This document shows positions 50,903 through 58,465 of a stretch of 64,000 bases of DNA, in pieces; the stretch's first letter is position 1, and every line of letters starts with the position of its first letter. A program made the position numbers and the translations under genes. This DNA comes from Ignavibacteria bacterium (GTDB taxonomy: Bacteria > Bacteroidota > Ignavibacteria > Tepidaquicellales > Tepidaquicellaceae). The stretch spans positions 124,001 through 188,000 of the forward strand of contig JADJAH010000017.1 in the NCBI GenBank assembly GCA_016704345.1. Direction: 5' to 3'. Below the pieces are notes generated by a model. The model was not told the origin of the DNA and made no database searches. It was given only the letters and a program-made list of their open reading frames with translations.

Positions 50903-51912
50903 TGCTTTATAACAACCGTCACATTTATCTCAGATCACCTCTCAGAGTTAGCTTTGTAGGAGGCGGGACCGATCTTGAATCATTTTACCTTAGCGGCGAA
51001 TCCGGTCATGTCGTTTCATCCACAGTGAATCTATACAACTATGTTTCCATAAAGGACATGTTCGATTCGAACGTGCGCGTACATCATGCCGAGATAGAAA
51101 CCGAATCGATCACCAGCAGGATCAAACACAACTATGCCAGAACAGCGCTCGAGCATTTTGGATTGTTCAAAGGAGTTGAGGTAATTCTCACTTCCGATGT
51201 GATGACAACCGGCAGCGGACTTGGCGCTTCATCTGCCATGATGAGCGCACTTATAAAAGGCTGCAATTCTCTCCGTGATAAGAAATCAGGCTCACCTATG
51301 CAGCACGCAGAACTGACTTACAAGCTTGAGTCTGATGCAGGCACGATCGGTGGCAGACAGGATCAGTATGCAACAGCATTCGGCGGATTCAACAGTATCA
51401 CATTTGATAAGAACGGTGTGAAAGTCAGGAAGGTTAAGATATCCAAGGACAATCTGAAGCGTCTGGAAGACAGGATGTTTCTGGTCTTCACAAACATGGC
51501 GAGAGAAATAAAGATAATTCAAACACAGCTCGGCAGCAACCTGCTGGATGATAAGATGAAGAAATACTTCATGGGACTCAAAGAACTTTCTCATGAGTTT
51601 CTTGAATCAATCGAAGCAAAGGATCTTGATTTCAAACATGTCGGAGAACTTCTTCATGAGAGCTGGGCATTGAAGAAAGCAACAAACAATCATACAACAA
51701 ATCCTTTCATAGATCAGCTTTATCAAACCCTGAGAAAGAAAGGCGTTACCGGCGGGAAGATACTTGGTGCAGGGGGCGGCGGATTTCTGCTTGCATTCGT
51801 AAAAGATCCGGCCGTTAAAGAAAAGATCAAGTATGAATTGTATCCAAACTTCATTGCTCTGGATGTTAAGTTCAGTTCAAAAGGGACTGAAGTGTTATGG
51901 AAAAATTTTTAG
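50902..51912 (+). CDS. GHMP kinase, heptose-7-phosphate kinase-like
   Basis: A 336-residue GHMP kinase. SPLRVSFVGGGTDL is near residues 12-25, the ATP motif GSGLGASSAMMSAL near 98, and the C-terminal GGKILGAGGGGFLLAFV near 278. This pattern matches D-glycero-D-manno-heptose-7-phosphate kinase (HddA/HldA-like), which makes heptose-1,7-bisphosphate, but sugar-1-kinases share it. A sugar nucleotidyltransferase follows with a 16-base overlap, as in heptose activation operons. Heptose isomerase and phosphatase genes were not seen in the window. Confidence 0.75.
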   Translation: MLYNNRHIYLRSPLRVSFVGGGTDLESFYLSGESGHVVSSTVNLYNYVSIKDMFDSNVRVHHAEIETESITSRIKHNYARTALEHFGLFKGVEVILTSDVMTTGSGLGASSAMMSALIKGCNSLRDKKSGSPMQHAELTYKLESDAGTIGGRQDQYATAFGGFNSITFDKNGVKVRKVKISKDNLKRLEDRMFLVFTNMAREIKIIQTQLGSNLLDDKMKKYFMGLKELSHEFLESIEAKDLDFKHVGELLHESWALKKATNNHTTNPFIDQLYQTLRKKGVTGGKILGAGGGGFLLAFVKDPAVKEKIKYELYPNFIALDVKFSSKGTEVLWKNF

Positions 51913-52556
51913 GAGTACTTTTTTGCGGAGGCAAAGGAACCCGTCTCGGCAACATATCGGAATTTGTATCTAAGCCTATGGTACCAATCTACGACAAACC
52001 TGTATTCATGTTCGGTCTCGAACTGTTGCAGCAATCAAAACTCATCAGCAACATTCTGATCCTCTCAAACAAAGAAAACGACAGTGTCCTTAAAAAGACG
52101 GGATATACTACATTGATACAGGATGATAAGAAAGTGAGAGACATGTACTCGGGATGGCAATTCATAAAACAGCAGACTAATACTGATGCAAACGGCGTAT
52201 TGGTTCCTTCGGATAATATCAGCAACATAAATGTAGATACACTGATAGAAAAATTTATAAGCCGGAAGTCGGAATTTCTTTTTTCTATCAGCAGAAAGAT
52301 CAGCGCCGACAAACTCAAGCAAATGGGTAATTATGATCCGGAAAGAAAATCATTTGTTTACAAGCCCAAAGCACCGCTACAATATGGAGTATTGGCGCCT
52401 TTCATCGTAAGAAATTCACTCAAGATAGTTAGCGACAAGAAGCTCTTTGAGAATTCAAAGTCGCACCATGTGATTTACAACGGCATGTGGAAAGATATCG
52501 GAGACATTGAAAGCCTTGCCGATGCAGTTGCCTGGCGCAGAAGACAATTGAGATGA
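51897..52556 (+). CDS. Short sugar-1-phosphate nucleotidyltransferase
   Basis: A 219-residue nucleotidyltransferase. The N-terminal GVLFCGGKGTRLGNISEFVSK is at residues 6-26, KPMVPIYDKPVF follows, then VLVPSDNISN near 101 and a KDIGDIESLADAV segment at the end. It lacks the large C-terminal part of RmlA and has about the size of an HddC-like guanylyltransferase. With the GHMP kinase it probably forms a sugar-1-phosphate activation pair. It overlaps the kinase by 16 bases and is followed by the flippase gene after only a few bases. Confidence 0.75.
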   Translation: MEKFLGVLFCGGKGTRLGNISEFVSKPMVPIYDKPVFMFGLELLQQSKLISNILILSNKENDSVLKKTGYTTLIQDDKKVRDMYSGWQFIKQQTNTDANGVLVPSDNISNINVDTLIEKFISRKSEFLFSISRKISADKLKQMGNYDPERKSFVYKPKAPLQYGVLAPFIVRNSLKIVSDKKLFENSKSHHVIYNGMWKDIGDIESLADAVAWRRRQLR

Positions 52557-52559
52557 CGT

Positions 52560-53843
52560 TTGAGACTAATCATTAATTTCATTTCAAAGATCGGGGTTGA
52601 TTCGTTTTCCAGATTGATCGGATTTATCACGTTGCCTTTCATCACAAGAACTTTAGGACCAGAGGGATATGGTGCATACTCTTATCTGTTTGTCATAGTT
52701 TCTTACTACGGATTTTTCATAGACTTCGGCTATCTCAATTACGGCACCAATAAACTCTGCGAAAAAGAAGATAGCGGGAATGTCATAGGAAGAATTTTGT
52801 CACTCCAAATACTGACTGCAATTATTTCATACGCGGTCATAGTTCTTTCAGGATTAATATTTCTGGACAAAGACAAATTTCTGCAAATACTTCTCTTCTC
52901 ACTCATCTTCATTCCGCAGATCATCGCGATAAAATATTTTTATCTTGCTGCAAACAAGCTCTATTACAACTCTCTGGCAGAGCTGTCGGGTCAGGTCATC
53001 TATGCGGTATTGGTGTTCACTTTTTATTCAATGAAACCTGAGATCAATATCCTGATATTGATCGCCGTCATACAGGCATTCGTAATCGGATTGGTATTGT
53101 TCATTCCCTATATCAGAAAGAACAAAGTTAAACTCAATCTAAGTCTAAGAGATAATCTTAATACATTGAAGGAAGCATATAAGTTAGGACTTTCATCAAA
53201 AGCAGAGGGTATCACTTCTTCATTCATAATTCTCATCACAGGTATGCTTCTGACAGAACAAGCCGTCGGACTTTACAACGCTTCATTCAAAATCTACCTG
53301 ATATTGCTTACTATTATTCAGGGACTGAGTTACGCTATGATGCCATTGCTTCTGAAAAATGTTAAGCAGACGAATAGCGACAATGCCGGTAAGCTCAGTG
53401 TTATCTTCTATTCATTCATTACAGCGGGTTTCGTTCTCTCAGTAATGACATTTATCTTTTCAGACAAGATCATTCACTTCATGTTCGGGAATGATTATGC
53501 CGACTCTATTGCCATTCTCAGATGGTTTTCAGTAACACTTTTTCTGTGGCCGTTTGTGATGTTTACAGGTTTGCTGCTTCTTGCTCTAAATGAATTTGGA
53601 AAGCTCTTGATCTTATCTCTGGTTTCAATGATCACATCTATACTATTTTCACTGTTGCTCATAAACGTCTACGGCTTGATTGGTTCAGCAATGGTGCTTC
53701 CGGGAGTAGCAATCATCTCGACCGTTACGGGAATAATTTCGCTAAGACAATGTGCTGATGGTGGAAATCTGAAATTCACAAATTTCATTTCACCGCTGAA
53801 TCTCTATAACGGAATCAAGGATATCTATTTAAGAGTGCGGTGA
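52560..53843 (+). CDS. wzx: Wzx-type polysaccharide flippase
   Basis: A 427-residue membrane protein with about 12 hydrophobic helices. It starts with an IGVDSFSRLIGFITLPFITRTLGPEGYGAYSY region and has the polar TM1-TM2 loop typical of MOP/PST-type flippases. It moves undecaprenol-linked repeat units across the inner membrane. Its start is TTG (52560), four bases after the nucleotidyltransferase stop. The presence of Wzx and a Wzy-like protein shows that a Wzy-dependent pathway exists beside the Wzm/Wzt pathway. Confidence 0.85.
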   Translation: MRLIINFISKIGVDSFSRLIGFITLPFITRTLGPEGYGAYSYLFVIVSYYGFFIDFGYLNYGTNKLCEKEDSGNVIGRILSLQILTAIISYAVIVLSGLIFLDKDKFLQILLFSLIFIPQIIAIKYFYLAANKLYYNSLAELSGQVIYAVLVFTFYSMKPEINILILIAVIQAFVIGLVLFIPYIRKNKVKLNLSLRDNLNTLKEAYKLGLSSKAEGITSSFIILITGMLLTEQAVGLYNASFKIYLILLTIIQGLSYAMMPLLLKNVKQTNSDNAGKLSVIFYSFITAGFVLSVMTFIFSDKIIHFMFGNDYADSIAILRWFSVTLFLWPFVMFTGLLLLALNEFGKLLILSLVSMITSILFSLLLINVYGLIGSAMVLPGVAIISTVTGIISLRQCADGGNLKFTNFISPLNLYNGIKDIYLRVR

Positions 53844-54216
53844 TGAGTAGTGGAGCTGCGTTTCGAATAGAATGCATATTCAGTTATGTTTGCTCTTGTT
53901 ACAAAGAGTAAACTGGAGGAATCACGGAGTTCAACTGAGTAAATAAATGAATCTCAATTTCATTTTATGATACAGCGGTTCTATCTCCATTATTTCCGAT
54001 TTGAAAGACCTCTATCAACGTGAATAGTCAAATAATTGTTATCTACTTGTTTTCTCTGGGTACCTCTGTGAAATCTCTGTGGAGCTCAGTGTGAAACAGT
54101 TAGATAAAATAAGCAAAGTCTTTACTTTGGTTCTGGTTGATTCGGCAACAGCGATTTTGAAATCTACATACTTAAAGATTCTTTGTAAGTAGTGGAAGCT
54201 TCGGCTTTTAACTTTT
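53844..54216. repeat. Non-coding gap with two inverted, helically phased CTCTGTG-type repeat arrays
   Basis: No gene is seen in these 373 bases. Four related heptamers at 53902-53939 (CAAAGAG, ACTGGAG, CACGGAG, AACTGAG) start 10-11 bases apart. Four more at 54054-54091 (CTCTGGG, CTCTGTG, CTCTGTG, CTCAGTG) have the same 10-11 base spacing in opposite orientation. The arrays are imperfect reverse complements separated by about 114 bases, so the region may fold into a long hairpin or be a small repeat element. The gap also holds a spacer for the GNAT gene. Confidence 0.55.
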
Positions 54217-54807
54217 TTGCTGACCTTTAATTCAATATTTTCAAATCCAATAATTCTTAAGCATTTGATAACATTCAAAGACATAGGCTTCAGGTCTGTA
54301 GAGAGAAGTGATGTTGATCTGATAAGAGATGAGCACAACCGCGAACCAATATTGTTGATGCTGCGGGATCCAAGCATTGTCAATGAGACAATGCAGAACA
54401 AATGGTTCGAGAGTATAACTGCAAGCAAAAACAATACGGTGTTCATAATTTTTCATAAAGATCCCGCAAAGGCGATTGGTGTGTGGAAGCTTCAGGGATT
54501 GGATGATGTTAACCGGTGTACAGAATTGGGTATGGATATTTTTTCGGGATTCCGCGGAAAAGGATTCGGGCTGAAATCATTCCACATGATCTTTAAATAC
54601 TTGTTCGAAAGCCTGAACATTCACACTGTTTACGCAAAGGTTGGAGAATACAATGAAGTGAGCCTTGCCGCAGCGCAGAAAGCCGGATTCAGAATAAATG
54701 GAAAGATTCGCGAATCATTGTTTAGAAAGGGCAGGTATTGGGATAACATTGTTCTTGATATTACTTTGGACGATTACAAGATTCTTGCAAAGAAACATAA
54801 ATTATAA
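54217..54807 (+). CDS. GNAT acetyltransferase
   Basis: A 196-residue RimJ/RimL-like GNAT. FRSVERSDVDLIRDEHNRE is near residue 25, FIIFHKDPAKAIGVWKLQG near 75, and the CoA loop GFRGKGFGLKSFHMIF near 108, then EYNEVSLAAAQKAGFRINGKIRE. The first 16 residues look unlike the family, so the real start may be the TTG at 54265, giving 180 residues. Codon 1 is TTG in either case. It lies ten bases before the Wzy-like gene and probably acetylates an amino sugar of this branch. Confidence 0.75.
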   Translation: MLTFNSIFSNPIILKHLITFKDIGFRSVERSDVDLIRDEHNREPILLMLRDPSIVNETMQNKWFESITASKNNTVFIIFHKDPAKAIGVWKLQGLDDVNRCTELGMDIFSGFRGKGFGLKSFHMIFKYLFESLNIHTVYAKVGEYNEVSLAAAQKAGFRINGKIRESLFRKGRYWDNIVLDITLDDYKILAKKHKL

Positions 54808-54816
54808 TTCACCGGG

Positions 54817-56148
54817 ATGTTCCTCTTTTATTTCGTTGTAATTGCAATACTCGTTCTGTTGCTGTATGATTACAGATCAGGAATAATTACATCTTTGATG
54901 GTGATCACCAATTTTGGGGAATTTGTTTATGTGAATCCTAATCTTGAGATAGGAGATTTTGGAGGTATTGGAACAATATACTTTATGGATCTTTTCTGGA
55001 TCGCATTGCTGATTTCGATCTTTATTCGTCGTGACCGGTTTCAACTGCTAAACTACAAGGCTTCGATTGTCTTCCTTGTTTCCCTGTTTGTTGTAGCACT
55101 CATCATTCCTTTCCTGATCTCATCCTTTTCGGCAAAAGATATGATAAGTGTGATCAGACCGTTGGGTAATTTTTTGTTCCTTCCATATCTTGTTTTTACA
55201 ATCACAGGAATAAAAGAACTCAATTTCTTTGAGAAAGTAATAACAACTATGGTGTTTGCATTCCTTGCAATTCAGGTTTATGAGTATGTATTGCAAAAAA
55301 GAATTCCCATCCGTTTTTTCGACGAGTACAGCTTGTTCTATGGTGAAGATCCGTTTGCTGTGGAGTTTGGCGGAATTAAGACCGGCTATATCTGGTCAAG
55401 AATAGGTTACCTATTGCCATTCAATTTATTCTTCGGCGCATATTATTATTTTACAGACAAGAGAAATTATGGAATGATCCTTATCGGAGCTTACATGCTT
55501 TCTATTATGATCACTCTTAGCCGGATCTGGATAATCGGATTTGTATTTTTTCTGATTATTATCACCATAGTTCTGATGCTCAGAAGAAAACAACTCGACA
55601 ATGTATCCTTTAAATTGTTTTTGATGCTGGGTTCTTTTGCTCTCATTACACTTATATTGCTCTTCAGCTCTGCATCATTCGGCAAGATACTTGACATATT
55701 TCTGTTGAGAATTAATTCAATAAATGATCTTGCCGATAAAACAGATTCATCATTTCTCGGAAGAGAATATATTCTGTTACGAATGATAAGCGTGTGGTTT
55801 GAATACCCCGTTTTTGGCGCGGGCTTTTCCGGAATTTCCCGAAAGCTTGTCACCAATGATCTGGGGATTCCTAACTTAGTCACAATTTTCGGGGGTGCAG
55901 GCATATTGATGCTTGGAATGTTTTTCAAGCAATATTATGGCAACATAAAGCCATTCATAGCTAACAACTTCATATTGTTTACTTGCCTGCTTACAGTAAT
56001 GATGATGATTACTTTCATGAGCATATTCAGCATCGACATGTTTTACTACAATGCAATCGGCGCAATGCTATTTGCTTTCGGCAACATAATGCTAAACATT
56101 GCAAAACAAGACGCACAGGATGACCAAACATACAGAGAAGCAGCATGA
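54817..56148 (+). CDS. wzy: Wzy-type polymerase / O-antigen ligase-like membrane protein
   Basis: A 443-residue integral membrane protein with about ten to twelve helices and a larger loop in the later half (ILDIFLLRINSINDLADKTD near residue 290), followed by RMISVWFEYPVFGAGFSG. The pattern is that of O-antigen polymerases and ligases, which diverge too strongly for a firm split. Because Wzx lies just upstream and several glycosyltransferases follow, Wzy is the more likely role. ATG start. The next gene overlaps its C-terminus. Confidence 0.75.
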   Translation: MFLFYFVVIAILVLLLYDYRSGIITSLMVITNFGEFVYVNPNLEIGDFGGIGTIYFMDLFWIALLISIFIRRDRFQLLNYKASIVFLVSLFVVALIIPFLISSFSAKDMISVIRPLGNFLFLPYLVFTITGIKELNFFEKVITTMVFAFLAIQVYEYVLQKRIPIRFFDEYSLFYGEDPFAVEFGGIKTGYIWSRIGYLLPFNLFFGAYYYFTDKRNYGMILIGAYMLSIMITLSRIWIIGFVFFLIIITIVLMLRRKQLDNVSFKLFLMLGSFALITLILLFSSASFGKILDIFLLRINSINDLADKTDSSFLGREYILLRMISVWFEYPVFGAGFSGISRKLVTNDLGIPNLVTIFGGAGILMLGMFFKQYYGNIKPFIANNFILFTCLLTVMMMITFMSIFSIDMFYYNAIGAMLFAFGNIMLNIAKQDAQDDQTYREAA

Positions 56149-57190
56149 ACTTACATGGGTTCTCGGCGAGCAACAGCTGGGTCCTCTCGAGAAATATTTT
56201 GCTTCAGCTCTTGAAATCAACGGGCACAATGTGCGGTTTCATAACATACACGATCTATACCCAAACTCCTGGAGAAGATTAAGTTCTTATTCTCACAGAC
56301 TTCCAAGAAAGTATGACAATGCTTTGTCATTAAAATACATCTCTGTTGTTAATCAGTCGGTCTTAGAAAAATTCAAAGCCGAAAAACCTTCGCTCATTTT
56401 CATATACAACGATTGTCTGATCACACCTGAAACAATCGACCACTTCAAAAAGAATGATGCAAGGATCATTACATTTCTTGGAGATGACCCAAATTATATT
56501 CAGGCAGGCAAGAAGACCTTCCTCCTGACCACACTTAACAGTGATGCAGTGATAGTTCCCGATACAGGCTGGATACCGGGATTGAAGATGCTTGGGATAA
56601 AGAAACTGATCTTCTCCCCTATCGGCACTGACCCCGGGATCTTTCATCCGGTGCAGCCAAGTGAAACTGACCTGCGTGACTTTTCATCTGATGTTCTGTT
56701 TGTTGGAACAGGATATTATCTCAATGCCTGGGGAATAAAAAGAGCGCAAATGCTTAGCGCTTTATCTGACTTAAATTTCAAATTGTTTGGTGACAAACAG
56801 TGGTTAGAACTGCTTCCCTATTTTCCTGAATTGAAAAGAAATTTTGTTAATCGCACACTTACCGCAGGTGAAGTGAACCGCGCATGCTGTTGTTCAAAGA
56901 TCTATCCTGTAGTTGTTAACTCGGGAGTGATCAACGGCGTGTCCACCAGAATTTTTGACTCCATTGCATCAGGAATATTTGTACTGGCAGAATACAAGAG
57001 CGATCTTGATCTGCTGTTTCCGGACGGTGAGATTGAAACCTTCAATGACAGGGATGAACTCAGGAAGAAAGCAAAATATTTTCTGACTAATGAAAATGAA
57101 ATGAAGGAAAGAACATCTAAAGCCCGCGAGATAATTCTTAAAAAGTACACGCTGGATAAACTTGTCGGAGATATACTTGAGCAGATCTGA
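56120..57190 (+). CDS. CgeB-like glycosyltransferase
   Basis: I start at the ATG at 56120, inside the preceding gene (29-base overlap), giving about 356 residues; a longer TTG frame from 56099 exists. The protein is a GT-B enzyme with VLGEQQLGPLEKYFASALE near the N-terminus, IFIYNDCLITPETID and ITFLGDDPNYI in the middle, and SSDVLFVGTGYY near 193. The donor-site region NGVSTRIFDSIASGIFVLAEYK is near 280, which is the CgeB/Glyco_trans_1_2 pattern. It likely adds a sugar of the repeat. Confidence 0.75.
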   Translation: MTKHTEKQHELTWVLGEQQLGPLEKYFASALEINGHNVRFHNIHDLYPNSWRRLSSYSHRLPRKYDNALSLKYISVVNQSVLEKFKAEKPSLIFIYNDCLITPETIDHFKKNDARIITFLGDDPNYIQAGKKTFLLTTLNSDAVIVPDTGWIPGLKMLGIKKLIFSPIGTDPGIFHPVQPSETDLRDFSSDVLFVGTGYYLNAWGIKRAQMLSALSDLNFKLFGDKQWLELLPYFPELKRNFVNRTLTAGEVNRACCCSKIYPVVVNSGVINGVSTRIFDSIASGIFVLAEYKSDLDLLFPDGEIETFNDRDELRKKAKYFLTNENEMKERTSKAREIILKKYTLDKLVGDILEQI

Positions 57191-57244
57191 TTCACTCATC
57201 CCGGTATTCGTGATCCGTCAATTGATCTCACGGAGGCATTCATA

Positions 57245-58465
57245 TTGAGAGTACTTCAGATTTCGGAATGCTTTCCGACGAAATACAAACCACAGACAGG
57301 TGAATTTATTCTGAAACATGTATCTGCATTGTCCAAACTATGTGAAGTGAAATTGATCGCGCCTTTAAGATTTATTCCACCTCGTGAAGCACTGTTGGCA
57401 GGTTATTCAGGTGTGAGGAAATGGCTGAGTCAAATCAATGAGACAGAAGGTATGTCAGATGGACAATTATCCGTGGAGTATATGAATTACATTTCATTGC
57501 CGAGACCGATCTTTGAGGCAATTGATGAAAAACTAATAAATACACTTTTCCGTAAAAAATTGTTTGACCTGATAAAAGCATTCTCGCCGGATATCTTGTA
57601 TTGTCACTGGTTAAGGCCATGGGCAGGAATTGCCGCATCAATTTCAAAAGAACTCGGCATACCGTTTGTCATTGATCACCATGAAGACCTTCCTACTATG
57701 AAGATACTTTTTCCAAATGATTACAGTAATTTTCTGAATACATTCTTGCTGGCTGACATGATCATTTTACATAGCAATGAGAACAGGACTGATCTTCAAA
57801 ATGAAATTGCCTCACTGAATAACATAGAGCTTATTTATCTGGGCCAGAGCTTTGAGATCTTTGAAAATGATAAAGAATTCTCGAATGATAATATAAAACT
57901 GATCTGCGTCAGCCACTTGCATGAGCCAAGAAAAAATATTGATGTTTTGCTGAAAGCTCTTGCATTGCTTTCAGATAAATTGAAATTCAGCATGAGAATA
58001 ATTGGTGATGGTCCTCTAAAGAGTGATTACGAAAAGCTTTGTCTCACACTCAATCTCTCCGGCGTAGTAACATTTGAAGGATCACTTCCCCAGGATAAGA
58101 TAAAGCAATTGCTTGATGACTCGGACATGTTTATTCTGCCGAGTTTCCCTGAGGCATTTGGAATTGTATTTGCCGAAGCGCTTGCCCGCGGCGTTCCGGT
58201 AGTTACATGCAAAGGAAACGGAGGCGGAGAGGAACTTCGACTTCTCGGCTATCCGTCGGTTCTTGCCGAGCCTTTGTCTGCAGATGATCTGTCTAAGAAA
58301 ATCCTGGCACTCGCAAATAATATTGAAGCAAAGAATGAGATGTCATATAAAGGTAGAAAGATCGCAAGAGAAAACTTTACGTGGGAAAGAAACGCTTTAC
58401 AAACTTTTGATATGATGACCGAGCTTCTTAATCAATTTCACAACCGGGGCAATGTGCGGAATTAA
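57245..58465 (+). CDS. GT4 family glycosyltransferase
   Basis: A 406-residue GT-B enzyme of the GT4 family. The front half has RVLQISECFPTKYKPQTGEF near the N-terminus and CHWLRPWAGIA near residue 122. The donor half has FILPSFPEAFGIVFAEALARGVPVVT near 297, with the conserved EAFG glutamate, and GGGEELRL near 330. The start is TTG (57245) directly before the first strand. It is the first of a run with AsnB and two more GT4 genes, and it overlaps the AsnB-like gene by 14 bases. Confidence 0.83.
   Translation: MRVLQISECFPTKYKPQTGEFILKHVSALSKLCEVKLIAPLRFIPPREALLAGYSGVRKWLSQINETEGMSDGQLSVEYMNYISLPRPIFEAIDEKLINTLFRKKLFDLIKAFSPDILYCHWLRPWAGIAASISKELGIPFVIDHHEDLPTMKILFPNDYSNFLNTFLLADMIILHSNENRTDLQNEIASLNNIELIYLGQSFEIFENDKEFSNDNIKLICVSHLHEPRKNIDVLLKALALLSDKLKFSMRIIGDGPLKSDYEKLCLTLNLSGVVTFEGSLPQDKIKQLLDDSDMFILPSFPEAFGIVFAEALARGVPVVTCKGNGGGEELRLLGYPSVLAEPLSADDLSKKILALANNIEAKNEMSYKGRKIARENFTWERNALQTFDMMTELLNQFHNRGNVRN

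Noticed and set aside
54039..54446. A 135-codon minus-strand frame overlapping the GNAT gene
   Set aside because: It runs through the repeat arrays and the reverse of GNAT coding sequence, has no recognisable domain and is low complexity.
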